Part shown: piece by piece, positions 37,246-48,182 of the stretch
Layout: every line of letters begins with the position of its first letter
Numbering within the stretch: position 1 is the stretch's first letter
Assembly: GCA_900074885.1 (NCBI GenBank)
Contig: FJUW01000004.1
Span: 1,148,225-1,212,224, forward strand
DNA: 64,000 nucleotides
DNA from: Rhynchosporium graminicola
Lineage: Eukaryota; Ascomycota; Leotiomycetes; Helotiales; Ploettnerulaceae
Reading direction: 5' to 3'
Notes under the pieces: generated by a model
Told to the model about the DNA's origin: nothing
Databases searched by the model: none
Seen by the model: only the letters and a program-made list of their open reading frames with translations
Translations under genes and position numbers: made by a program

Positions 37246-37480
37246 TATAACGCTTACTCTAGAAAGGTCTCAAAACTACCTGAGTAATAAGACCTTATAT
37301 TACTATGAATATAAAGTAGTAAGAATCACTTAAGAATCTATAACTAAGAAGTGAAGAAGTAGAGAGAGAATAGAAGTATATATATAAAAAGGGACCCCTA
37401 AACTCTACTCGTGTAATCTCGCTTAGCAGTAAGTGTTTCTACTAATAGGGAGAGACCTCCAAACCTGACCGGTCGTCACA
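37246..37480 (-). repeat. 235-bp LTR (5' LTR)
   Basis: Start TATAACGCTTACTC, end CCGGTCGTCACA. It aligns without gaps to 33729-33963. Confidence 0.93.
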
Positions 37481-37485
37481 ACTAT

Positions 37486-39290
37486 ATCTATAAGTAAGCT
37501 TCTCTCGCCTAATTCTTAATATTATAGATCTTTAACTTAAACTCGTTTACTATATTACTATAGTCTCGTAATAATATACTCGTAGCTAAGCTTAGATCTA
37601 AGGCTTAGTATATTTATCAGATAATAAGGTCTTAGTTTATCTCTCCTGCCTCGATATAGAGATTATATTTATTATCTAAGAACTATCTTAAGGATAACTC
37701 GCCCTTATTCTTAAAAGAATATCTTAAGGTATTAGCTTTCCGTACTACTACGTTTAGATTCGTATAGAATTAGAGTAAGAGTTAATATTTCTATTCTTCT
37801 AAGCTCTAAGCTATAAAGCTAATGATTTCCGGAGATAAGATACTAAGCTAAATAGCAGCCTTATCTTTTATATAAATTAGTAAGACCTTAAGGACTATAT
37901 CCTCTCCGTAATAAGCTACTATCATATTAAGTATTGCGATATAGCTAGTAATAGAAGTAATACTATTAAACTATCCTATATCTTATAGGCGAAGTCGTTA
38001 GTATTAGGTATTAGGTATAAGTAGCTTATTATCCTATTATAATCTCCCTAAGTCTTAAGGGTCTGAGTTATCTCTGTCTCTTATATCAGGTACGTTATTA
38101 TCGTATACGAAGTTATAGTAATAATTCGGAAGAGAAAGTTCTATCTCGATAGAAAGTCGGATAGATACTAGAGTATAAGAGATTAATAGTCTTAGAACTA
38201 CTAATATAGAAAATATATATATAATTATCTCAGCTTCTAGGGGACCGGCTTAGAACCGAGTTAAGAAGATATTAAAAGAGACTACTAACTTAAGGGCTAT
38301 TATTCCTAGAGTACTAATTACTCTAATAGCCTTATCTTTTAAGTTAGTTAGAATACCGGAGTCTAAGGTACGGACTAAGGCTTTAGCTTATCTTAGAATT
38401 AGTAAGAGGATTAATCCGACTAAGTATTTATTACTTTTATCCTCTATATCCTCCTATAGGATCTGGATAAAGATAGCGTCACTTTTCTACTTATTCTTAG
38501 TATATACTAATACCGTAGCTATAGCTATCGGCAGTATAAATACAGGGCTAAGTAGCTAGTTTATTAAGATAAATTTATCTTATAGCTATCTCGCTAATTC
38601 TTTAGCTCTAAGTAAGGTCTTATCCTTTAGTAAAATAGACTATCTTAGTAAGAGAGACTTCGATAACTATAATAATTAGTCGATCGGAGAAGTCTATCTT
38701 TAATAGAAAGAAGCTATCGGGACCGTTAGCTTAGGGAAAGCTTAGTCTCGGATTATTTATAAGTCAGCTAGTAGAGATATATATTAGTATTAACTTCAGA
38801 ACGTAATCCGTATTAGCATAACTAGTACTCTCTTAGTAAGTTAGTCTAATTCAGTATCTTAGATTAATTAAGAGTTACAAGGCGCTATAAGAAAAGGACT
38901 CGGTTTAGGTAATAATCGTAGTAATATCTCTAGGTATTCTTAAATAGGAGATATAGATAGACTAGCAAAAGAAGTCTATATAGATTACTCTGATTTAAGT
39001 ATTAAAGATAAAAATCTCCCCTAGTAATCTCTTAAGCGATTACTCCTCCCTTTAGTATTAGAGCCTCTAATATAGCAGTATATAGAGTAGTACTACTAGT
39101 AAAGTCTCCGGAGTATCGTAGGAGTTCCGGGTAAGTAAGAGAAGGTCCTTTATATAAAGGGTAGTAGTTTAGAGACTTAATTTTATCTTATAAACTTAGA
39201 ATTACTATTATATTAAGGGGCGTCCGAGATATATATATAATAAAAGTCTTGATTCTATTTATCGCTATAGTAGGAGGAACTATCTAAGTG
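37486..39290 (-). mobile_element. Gypsy retrotransposon fragment, gag part, ending at the RIP boundary
   Basis: This continues the element at 32208-33728 across the ACTAT duplication. The minus strand between about 37760 and 37500 reads like a retrotransposon gag capsid segment. Further right (38000-39290) I see only RIP-altered sequence and no clear LTR. The AT-rich composition ends near 39290. Confidence 0.6.
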
Positions 39291-39312
39291 AAGCTAACTA
39301 ACGGCACTAAGT

Positions 39313-39396
39313 ACTTAGTACTATCTTGTCTCGTGATGATATCCCGTGATATATACTTAGTGCTATCTTGTCTCATGATGATATCCCGTGATAGTC
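39313..39396. repeat. 42-bp tandem duplication at the edge of the AT-rich block
   Basis: Units 39313-39354 and 39355-39396 share ATCTTGTCTC and GATGATATCCCGTGAT and differ at a few positions. The unit length is a multiple of three and the second unit contains the stop codon of the small secreted protein gene, so the 3' end of that gene was duplicated. Confidence 0.85.
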
Positions 39397-39563
39397 TGAG
39401 GATAGGGGCATTGCATATTTGGGAGCGTATCTGGGTTCACCGGAGTCTGGTCGACATAAGTGAGGGTGTGGTTAGGCCATTGCTGTGGAGCTCCTGCACG
39501 TTGTGTAAGAAGTCCAGCTTCGCAGCTTGCGGCAAGGATTGCTGCTATGAAAATGAGCTTCAT
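39363..39563 (-). CDS. Small secreted protein (66 aa), effector-like candidate
   Basis: A single-exon frame of 66 codons. Residues 1-16 form a classic signal peptide (MK, then a hydrophobic LIFIAAILAA core, cleavage expected after SCEA). The mature part is about 50 aa, with one Cys (residue 52), one N-glycosylation sequon (Asn31-His-Thr) and several Pro. The start at 39563 is supported by a good fungal context (CGTCAAAATGA) and by a TATA box at 39705-39712 with a pyrimidine-rich leader between. The stop (39363-39365) lies in the 42-bp tandem repeat next to RIP-altered DNA. No family is recognised. Its position beside transposons and its small secreted nature fit an effector or other secreted peptide. 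Secretion is well supported; effector function is inference. Confidence 0.65.
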   Translation of the reverse strand: MKLIFIAAILAASCEAGLLTQRAGAPQQWPNHTLTYVDQTPVNPDTLPNMQCPYPQTITGYHHETR

Positions 39564-39704
39564 TTTGACGAGTGGCTGGACGATTGATTTTTTTGGTGAA
39601 GAGCTTGGAAAAGATGTGAATGTTGCGAAAGAAGCGTGATGGGAGATCTGAAAGAATTGGAACGACGTAAGGAAAGGAAGCCGGAATACTGGGACAGGAC
39701 GGGA

Positions 39705-39712
39705 CTTTTATA
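39705..39712 (-). promoter_or_regulatory. TATA box of the small secreted protein gene
   Basis: TATAAAAG on the minus strand, 142 nt upstream of the ATG. A C/T-rich stretch lies downstream of it, as in many highly expressed fungal promoters. Confidence 0.5.
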
Positions 39713-40838
39713 CCTCTCGAACGATGGCTCTTGCTCTGAAGTCTCGATAGATTATGTGTACTGATAGGATCATTCGAAGTAGTCTCCATTCCAGCTGAGA
39801 TGAAAACCTTGATCACCTTGCTTGGAGGCTATGTAGAAATCAGGCCTCCTTGTGCGGTAGCAAGCAGAAAGTCTATTAAAACGACTTTGGAGCTCTATAG
39901 AAGTGACGCTCGATTGGGACGCTTGTTGAACGTTGTTGCTTCTCAGGGTAGTTACCCCAGATCAAAGTTTGAAGTGCTTTGAGTTTGCTTTCGTTATCAT
40001 AGTATCTCTTATGTGAATGTACTGTAACCTCAGGATCTTCTGTCACCCTCTATAGAAAGCGAAATTTAGGGTAGGCCGATGCCAGTACCCTCGTAATATG
40101 GCCAGATACTTGTTTACGGAAATGTTCCTCATCGACGAGGTTCGCAATGAGTTTCTATCTTATGCTAGATTCTAGTATTTGTACAGCTAGAATAGCGCTC
40201 GGTGCCATATCTATGTCCTTATTTATTGTATAGGAGCTCAATCTAGAAAGGCAGTCAATTGGGTTCTTCGTAGGAGTGTCTCGCATAAAACAATCGAATG
40301 GAGGGATCTTAGCCTGAATCTGCCGTTATTGCATTAACCATGGTTAGGTTAGTTAGCAAGGCTACTACTACGAGGCTCCGCTAGGGTCTTTAACTTTCAG
40401 CTTGAGAAGCAGGAGCTCTGTTCTGGTCCAGTCACCGAATGCTGATTTGGCCAAAATAACCGGATTTTGATCGATATTGCACTTTTGACCAAACTCTCTA
40501 TAGTTTTGCCAACAGTCAGTCAAGCGAAATTTCAAAATCAAAGAGGAGATTTCTAATAGTACAAATACAATTCCTATAATTTGCCCCCTACTACTCATGC
40601 TTTTTAACACCCGAGGAGGAATGAACCTCACCGGCGCCTCCCATTTTCTTGTAGGTAAAGGAGTAGGAGAGCTTCCCGGGCAGATGGTAGTACTAGCAAT
40701 TCTCCTTTTAATTAAATCATATCACCCTTTCAGAGTTACCGATACTTGCAATATTATGAGAGGGCATAAAAATTTGTGGAGAAAATAGTACTAGGTAGTA
40801 TAGAAAGGTGGAGGAGAGAATAGATGTTCGCCTATTTA

Positions 40839-40950
40839 CTCGCTTTCTCTGTGGGTCTGAACCTGACAGGGCTAATGTCAATGGTCGACTCTAACCAAAT
40901 ATGCCATGCAAACCCGTAGTGGACCGGTTCAGACCCACGGAGAAAGCGAG
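40839..40950. mobile_element. MITE-like element, copy 1 (112 bp)
   Basis: It has terminal inverted repeats of about 27 bp (40839-40865 and 40924-40950) with the core GTGGGTCTGAACC. The reverse complement of the whole 112 bp aligns to 43187-43298, including interior landmarks such as TACGGG and TTGGTTAGA. No clear target-site duplication could be fixed. It encodes nothing. Confidence 0.75.
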
Positions 40951-43186
40951 GATTGGGTAACGAAGGCTTGATCAGACTTAGTGCTAGAATAGTTTGTTGA
41001 TCTTATTGATTTTGGAGTTCGCACTTTTGACACCCTTGATTACTAGTTTATTATCTATTGATTGTCACATGTTTGAAGATCTATTCTGATGGCCAAACAT
41101 GATGGACATTCGTCAGTTGTGCTAGTTCGATCAAGCTGGGCAGGTACTGGTCAAATTGGTGGTAATTTTGGTCAAATCGGCAGTAGATGTGTGGATCGCA
41201 GCAGCTCCAGCTTATAAAAAGTTCGGTTTTAAAGTTCCACGTAGTCAGGGTAGCTGTACGGAGGAACTTCCGTAAAGGCCTTAAGTTTACCTAGGTTTAT
41301 CGCTTTCTTTCTGCCCGCATATTTTGAAGCAGCAGAACCAGGCCGTGAGCCTAATTTAAGGCCTGTACCTCCGTAGAAGGCTCGAGAGGGACTTAACGCC
41401 GTGCCAGAGGTTGGAAAGGCGGACTTTACTGCCTGCCCGGGGACAACACATGAACACTGTACTCCGTAGATAGCAGTAGCCAATAAAATATGATTCGAAA
41501 AAAAAAGTCTCCTTCAGATACTCGTATCCTTCCAGAGGAGGTACAGCGGTGAAGTATTACTCCTAGTCGTTTCAGTGCCAGGGCGTTCTCCCTCGTTAAA
41601 GAATCACAACCATTAGGAAGAACTACGGTAACTACCTAGTAATATTTCCCTTCTCTTGTTTTTATTCTTTTGTGTAGTGATTTTCAAGGATTCAAGGTGC
41701 TAATGTTCAAGACCAATGTCGACTAGAGGTAATATTTAACCGCTGTAGCACCCTCGGCACCGTCAGACCAAACATACTGTATACTTCCGTGATAAACCTC
41801 ATGCAAAAGTACGCACTGTTACAAGTAATCAGAAGGCTAATATTTGACAGGCCTCCGGGGAAGCTGCTGGGACGGCTGTCAATGAAGAGTCTTCACGTCT
41901 ACCACAAAAGGTAATTAATTGCATGCAGAAGAGAGCAACCTTCCAGATCTGGAGGAGTGCTCATATAGACTCTTCCGCTCTCAAATAAGAATGCAATCTT
42001 CTTTGACTTTACAACGCTTGTGTTTTATCATACTACACCCTGGTTGAAACATTAAAATTTGAGCCTTGGTAAAAGCTTCAGATAATCTTTAAGCTAGGAA
42101 GGGACCAGTACATTCCGATCATGCACGACATGAATCGCTCATGCTTTCAGGATCTGCGGGGCGTTCCGAGCCTAGGACAAGCCTACTTGGTTGAGAACAG
42201 CCGCAGCTTGACGAAGTGCTTAACAGTTTGGTGATTCCCCTGCTTACTTCCGTCGTATATGCAAAGGAGCGGCACAGACGAGAAACGATACTCGTGACGA
42301 CTGGAACCCCTAAGCGCCGTCTGATATGGCCCCAAAGCCTCCCCTTGGAACAGAGCTCTACTGTATTCGCTTTCTCCGGATTAAATGTTTGAGATACCTT
42401 GCACACAGGGTTTGTTTGTTATGTTTGAAATCGCTCCCTGCTTAGAGGTTGATCCCGCAACGCCGATACATCGTCAAACCAGGTTTTATAGTGGGGTAAT
42501 GTGTATAATAAACGCCAACGTCTACGAAATAACGACCACCATCATGACCGACTAAGCTCTCGCAATTGTCCGGATACAGAGGCTTCGGGATCAGCCGTGG
42601 AGTATCAGGAATGGGCCTTCATCCTGGGGACAGAAACCTAGGGCAGAATTGAATAGTTGACGGTTTACTGGTGTATCGAGTTTGACGGCAGCATCAGCTT
42701 CTGTGCAAAGTTATCGTGATTGACCCTGCATGTACAATTCGCTTGCGTCAAAAATGATACTGTATAAGACTACGAGCCCAACCCTATCCTAGACCCCTAT
42801 CTCTTACATGCAGGAAGCCTAACCATCCGCCTATCGCATATCTTCGAGACTATCAAGCAAGGCATTTAGTCAACTTTCACGCTCGTTTCATCCGTTTTCT
42901 CATAGCTATCTCCACTGATTACATTCTTCCGTCAAGTATGGTCAAAAACCGCTATTCTGTGATCCCAATCTTTCTTACTATCGATTTTTACCCTCCGGAG
43001 TTACCGTTTCGCATAGTATTTGGTACAAGAGGGAATTCATCCACGATTCTAGGCCCGCACACTCTAGAAACTAAAAACTTAGTGAATACTTCCCCCAGTA
43101 TACTATGTACTATTGTCTTATCGTTAGTAGCAGGCCCTGGTTATAGCCCTGGTCGATAGAAACTCCGGCAGTATATACAGACCCTA

Positions 43187-43298
43187 CTCGCATCCTCCGT
43201 GGGTCTGAACCTGTCTATTACGGGCTTGCAGGGCATACTTGGTTAGAATTGACCCTTTACATAATATCTGTCACGTTCCGACCCACGGAGACAGCGAG
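43187..43298. mobile_element. MITE-like element, copy 2 (112 bp)
   Basis: Same length and family as 40839-40950 but in opposite orientation. The TIRs are CTCGC...GTGGGTCTGAACCTG and its partner ending at 43298. Confidence 0.75.
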
Positions 43299-43324
43299 AG
43301 TACTTTTTGACATACTTTCTCCTT

Positions 43325-43504
43325 GCACGAAAAAAGAAAAGGGGTTTGCAATGGATCTCGTACAGCACTATCGATGTCTGTATAGAATATGTCTGTAAAG
43401 GAAAATCATGGCGCTAATTCACGAATTCGACACCCTGTTTATTGGAAAAACTTTACCCTGCTGCTACAACAGTGTACGAGATCCACTGCGAATCCTCTTT
43501 CGTA
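43325..43504. repeat. Inverted repeat of about 180 bp (possible MITE)
   Basis: The left arm 43325-43364 and right arm 43473-43504 are complementary, sharing TGGATCTCGTACA against TGTACGAGATCCA, with imperfect outer ends. There is no coding content. No second copy is seen in the window. Confidence 0.5.
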
Positions 43505-44056
43505 CCAGGTACTTCAAAGTAAAATGCACATCGCGAGGGCTTTCATGCCGTCAGTTCGGCTAGCTAATCCGCCAGTTACTGTAGTAGTAAACTCCGTCCG
43601 AGAAAAGTCTCCTCCGGTAATAATCTATAGACCCTACATGCATGGATCCTTAACCTAGAATGTGGCTGAATTTCCCAGCATACTATATCCCATTTCGATC
43701 CTGCCATCACTCAAACTAGAAGCAACAGTGTCTACTATCCATCCAGACGCAAAGAACCTTAGCACGCAGTATTCTGTACCAGTAGCGCTAAGGATAAGCC
43801 CTAACCGACTCTCTTCATTTAATACTCAGGCAGTTCTTCGAAAGGAAGTCACGACCGACAATGTGCTATAAGATGTAGAGCTTTTCAGCATATCTCTCTC
43901 ATAGAGCTTAGGTAAGGATATCTACAAGCGACACTACGAGTATAAGCGAGCGAGAAGTACCTAGGTATTTCCCGTTCGAGTACCTTCAACATGACATAAA
44001 GAATGATCAGCTGACGTTTAGACTATAAGCGCGAGTCATGGCAGGGTATACTTGGT

Positions 44057-44210
44057 GGTAAGGAAGGGTAAATAAACCCCCACCCTGTAGGATAGTCCTA
44101 GTAGACTTTGGCCCACAATTAAACCAATTCTGATCAAACGGTCGAGTGTTGGCCCTTGATGAAGCTCATTGCGATAAAAACAGGGTAGGGGTTTATTTAC
44201 CCTACCTACC
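44057..44210. repeat. Inverted repeat of about 154 bp (possible MITE)
   Basis: The left arm (44057-44086) and right arm (44181-44210) pair over about 30 bp, sharing GGGTAAATAAACCCC and its complement. The interior has no coding signal. Confidence 0.6.
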
Positions 44211-44734
44211 CAGTAATCACGAAAGGTTTCAGCTAGGGTATAAACCCGTATAATGCCGGAAGAGAGTTCAGGTTAGGAGAGAGAATGTTACTTTATGGAA
44301 CTCGGTATAGATAAACTTCTGATACCTCTGTTAAGGGTTTTACTTCTAGTAGAGTATAACCGCGGGTATACCAAGTAGTAGGCTGATCTAGTTCTAGAAG
44401 TACAAGCTGAAAAGACATATCGCCTAGCTGGAGTCTCCGATTCGTACTCGCCGATATCCTTGGCCAAGAGAGAGCCAATCGAGCTCCCATAAGTTGGCCA
44501 ATTGCAGATATTGGTCAATCGGAGATAATAGATCCTTCCCTCTATCACTACGTACCAATGTGCCCGAAGTCTTTCCTCAATGTCACCCCGTGCCTCCTTA
44601 GTACACAGGAAACAAAAAGTCAAAAAGATACTCATTAATATCCATTATACGTAATCTACAACACACACTTACATGCAGCTATCATAGAGAAATTTTCCAC
44701 GCCAGCCGGTATCCCCGTTTCTTAATCACTCAAT

Positions 44735-47626
44735 TTAATTAACGAAAAAGCCATCCTCCTTTCCCCCACCCTGTCCATCACCCTTCTTCCCACCCTGGAA
44801 AACGGTTCCCTCGAACTTCGGGATATCAAAAGTGCCATCAGGGTCCTTTCCAGTCTCCATGATATACTCCTGGACCTTGGTAACCTGATGTCTGACCTCA
44901 GCGAGAAGCGTAGTCATATCGATAGCCACCATTGGGTTGTGCTTCGCGCCAGCCTTGATCGCTGCTTCTATGATATGATAACGACTGACGTTGTTGCGGA
45001 GCATCATATCGAATGGTGTGGTGGTAGATCCTTCTTCTTTGTAGCATTCGATGGAGATGCGGTCCAAGTTGGGGCGGCCGAAGAGGAGGCCCTTGATCTC
45101 GTTGGAGTAGCCGTGGTAGTTGAAATGGATTGGTCGGTCTGGTGTGAACAATGAATCGAACTCGTCGTTCGTGAGCGAGTGTGGGTGTAGTGTCTCAGCT
45201 TCCAAGATCATAAGGTCAGTCACGTTCACAACGCGCACCCGGAGCTCGGGACACTTTCTTCTTAAGATTGCGGCTGCGACGACCACTTCGAACATGAGCT
45301 CCGAGCCGATTCCGACGAGTGTTACGTCTGGGTTCAGTCCGTCGTCTGTTGACGCGAATTTCCAGACTGAGGCTCCGGCTTGGCAGTGTGCGTCGGCTTC
45401 TTCGACGGAGAGGAATACTGGCTGAGGCTGCTTGGAACCGACCATCAAATTCACGTAGTTCTTGGATCGGAGGCAGTGGGCAGCTGTTGAGAGGAATGTG
45501 TTCTATTTACGTGTCAGTTCAATCCGTCGCTGAATGAAGGGCTGGGCAAAGTGAGAATGACTTACTGCATCGGGTGGGAAGTAGACACGGGCAGCGTCAG
45601 GCTTCAGATTGAGCACTGCGCCAATGAACGATGGGTTCTGATGAGAGAAACCATTATGCTGTGGAGGAACTCGAAATTAGCATTGAGATTCAAGAGACGA
45701 AAGGAGAGTAGAGAATGCGACTCAGCAGGAGGTTGGCCAGGAGCCTTATTCATCCTGAAACGCTCGAAAGGATATTAACAGAGGTACTCACTTCTTGCCG
45801 TGTCCATGTAGAGGTCTCGATGTAGTTGATGCTTGAGAGATCTGCTCTCCAAGTAGTCTCGCGAGCCATCTTGTTGAATTTGCTGTACTGAACCATCATC
45901 GTATGGATAATGCCCAAGAAACTCTCATACGAAGGAAAGATACCGGTTCTGCCAGTGAGGGTATAACCTTGCAAGAAACCTTGGCAGGTATGCTCACTAA
46001 GAATTTCTATGACACGTCCGCCTCGAGCATTCGAAAATTCGTCCCATTGGAAATCACGGCCTGTGTGGTTGAAGACTGCGTCAAGCTTGTTGCTTACTAA
46101 CTCATCAGGCGAGAAGATACGGAGAGACTTTGGGTTATCGACCAGGGACTGGTCGAGAAGGTCTCCAATAGCCTTCATGCAAGACATTTCTGTTCCTTTC
46201 TTGACACCGTATTTGCGCCAATCTGGAACCTTGAGAGGCTCGTGAGCTTTATAGGTCTCGGCTCGCTGGCCGAGTTTCTTTTCAGCCTTAACAGGGAGAA
46301 TGCTCTTAATGGATTCGATTACATCTCCATTCTCGGTAAAGAGCTTAGCAGGTCCGTAAGAAAGCAGCCACTTCTGGAGGTCCGCAAGTTGGTCTTTGTT
46401 AGATTTTACGGCCATCAGAGGGACCTGATGGGAATGGAACGATCCTTCGACGAACTCTCCATCAACCTTTTTGGGACCACTCCATCCTTTGGGTGTTCTC
46501 ATAATGATGACTGGCCACTTTTCGTATTGTCAGTCCCAGCAACGCAGTCAAAGCAAATTTCATAACTTACGCGTGGCTTCATAATCGGCTGGCCAGATCT
46601 GGCAGCCTTCTGGATCTTTCGGATCTCATCAAGAGCCCATTGGAAACTGGTTGCCATATCTCGGTCCTGTCTTGGTTAATTTTCAACCTTCGCATATTGA
46701 CGAGGAGACTTACAATATCTTGAAGGTCCTCCACAAATCTGCACTGATATCCATATCCTGTGAAGAGAGTGACCATCTCCTTGTCATCCATGCAGCCGTA
46801 GATAGTCCTTTCGGAAATCTTGAAGCCATTGACATGGACGATAGGAATCACAGCTCCAGATTCCGCCGGGTCAATGTATTTGGCTGCGTGCCAGGCTGTG
46901 GCAGTTGGGCCAGACTCCGCCTCTCCATCACCAACAATACATCCGACAATCAAGTCTGGTTTGTCCATAACAGCTCCGAATGCAACCGACAGAGCATATC
47001 CCAGCTCACCACCTTCGTGAATAGCACCTGGTGTTTCCGCATTGATGTGACTTGGGAAGCCCCTAGGCGTACTGAAGCCAGTGATCAAGTTGTGTAGACC
47101 TTGCTTGTTGTTCGTGTACTGAGGGTAAAACTTTCCCAAACTGCCTTCAATCCAAAGAGATGCGAGGATGGCAGGGGCGCCGTGTCCTGGGCCAACAACG
47201 TATATGCAGTCGAGGTCGTTTTTACGGGTGAGGTAGTTGAGATGGGCGTAGGCTAAGGTTAGACCTGGGCACGTTCCCCAATGTCCTAGAAGTCTTTCGA
47301 GGTATCAGCTACCGCTTCTTTCTTTCATTCCGGATAGACTTACCTGGGTTTGATGTCATCATGCGTAAGGTCACGCTCTAAATGAGCATTGCCGCTGAGG
47401 AAGATCATAGCTATGAAAGTCAGCATTGAATACGGGATCATAATCAATCGACCGGGAGCTTACCAGCTGCAATGTAATTGCTTGCTCTGCGGAACTCTTC
47501 CAAACCCTTCAAATCGGCATCGCTTATCTGCAGCTTTTCCAGCTGTACTGCAAGCTTGAGAACATCTTGGGGGATCAAAGAGTTCAAAGCCTTGGGATTT
47601 GGTCTGTCAATCTCTTCTCCAGGCAT
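44735..47626 (-). CDS. xfp: Phosphoketolase (xylulose-5-phosphate/fructose-6-phosphate phosphoketolase), 7 exons, 830 aa
   Basis: A ThDP-dependent enzyme that splits xylulose-5-P (or fructose-6-P) with phosphate into acetyl-phosphate and glyceraldehyde-3-P (or erythrose-4-P); probably cytosolic. Exons on the minus strand: 47626-47464, 47410-47344, 47293-46714, 46666-46571, 46517-45792, 45658-45566, 45502-44735. The sum is 2,493 nt and every junction is GT-AG and in frame. Family motifs, in order, include HWGTCPGL and GHGAPA (exon 3), [19 protein letters not shown] for ThDP/Mg binding, [22 protein letters not shown] and SFHSHQVPL (exon 5), ETSTWTRQE joined to [11 protein letters not shown] across the exon 5/6 junction, and [11 protein letters not shown] (exon 7). 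The start is the MPGEE Met at 47626, where homology begins; an in-frame ATG at 47674 would add 16 residues. The length is near the family norm, with a Gly/Lys-rich C-terminal tail. It is divergent from acetate kinase, its metabolic partner. Confidence 0.97.
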
Positions 47627-48181
47627 GTTGGCGGGTTGAGGTTGTATCTGTGTGTGTGTAAGGCGGGATATCAAACTGCTCTTGAAGTCAACCGATACGA
47701 ATTAAAGAGGGAGAGATGGATTGATGAGATACAGAGATGTGCGAACGAGGAGAAGGAGCGAAGGAGAAGTCGATTTAACGTTGAGTCCTCTCAAGGCTTG
47801 ATACCTACCTACCTAGCAAGCAAGATTCAAGAAGCTCCATTGCAGCTGGGGCAGGCGGCAGGCTGCGTCACATCTATCGGCATGGAAGTCTCGGATTCGT
47901 CGACCCTCTTTCTTTACTTATATCATGTTCTCCAGTTCCTGAGCCCGCAAATATCATTGCAAGCTAGAAGGCGAGAAGGCACTTGAAATGTTCTGGCGTT
48001 CGAGGTTTCTTCCAATGACAACAACGAACGATCTGTTGGGAAGGAACGTTCCACCACACATGCTTACAAGTACGCCAACCTGAACGATCATTGCCAAGGT
48101 GGTAAGTTACGTACCTAGGAACCAAGAGCTCGGTGCATCGACATCGGCATCGACGTCATCGTTCGTTTACCTTCGCGGCCC

Positions 48182-48182
48182 N
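48182..48182. other. Ambiguous base (N) in a C-rich run
   Basis: A single N inside a run of C within the xfp/acetate kinase intergenic region. It is a likely low-quality position or small gap in GC-rich sequence. Confidence 0.9.

Larger units (their letters stand above)
33729..37480 (-). mobile_element. Ty3/gypsy chromovirus with 235-bp LTRs; RT/RNase H missing at an assembly gap
   Basis: The LTRs 33729-33963 and 37246-37480 (235 bp) differ at 12 positions by my count, all transitions. The target duplication is ACTAT (33724-33728 and 37481-37485). On the minus strand the order is gag (about 36900-35600), an aspartic protease with DSGANR at 35512-35529 and an ILGR motif near 35300, then N at 35219, then integrase core (35218 down), the integrase C-terminal segment (clean 60-codon stretch 34303-34485 with RLELPASIKVYNVF), and a chromodomain near 34090-34260. 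RT, RNase H and the integrase zinc domain are absent exactly at the N. The apparent 3,752 bp is therefore probably shorter than the real element. Confidence 0.9.
39817..44640. other. Gene-poor interval with small inverted-repeat elements
   Basis: Normal base composition but no frame with convincing domain, start context or splice structure. Open stretches such as 42119-42406 (-), 41229-41483 (-, beginning at TTG) and 44288-44635 (-) match nothing I recognise. It holds four hairpin-type repeats listed separately. Confidence 0.5.

Noticed and set aside
33729..37480. Natural deletion derivative (RT-less chromovirus)
   Set aside because: The missing part coincides exactly with N35219, so an assembly gap is the simpler explanation.
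39472..39816. 114-codon minus-strand frame overlapping the secreted protein gene
   Set aside because: It spans the TATA box and 5' leader of the secreted protein gene in another frame and has no recognisable features; the signal-peptide frame is better supported.
41229..41483. 84-codon minus-strand frame
   Set aside because: It begins at TTG, not ATG, and has no splice or domain evidence.
44735..46502. Several plus-strand frames of 65-150 codons opposite phosphoketolase (such as 46651-47097)
   Set aside because: They are antisense shadows of conserved, codon-biased exons.
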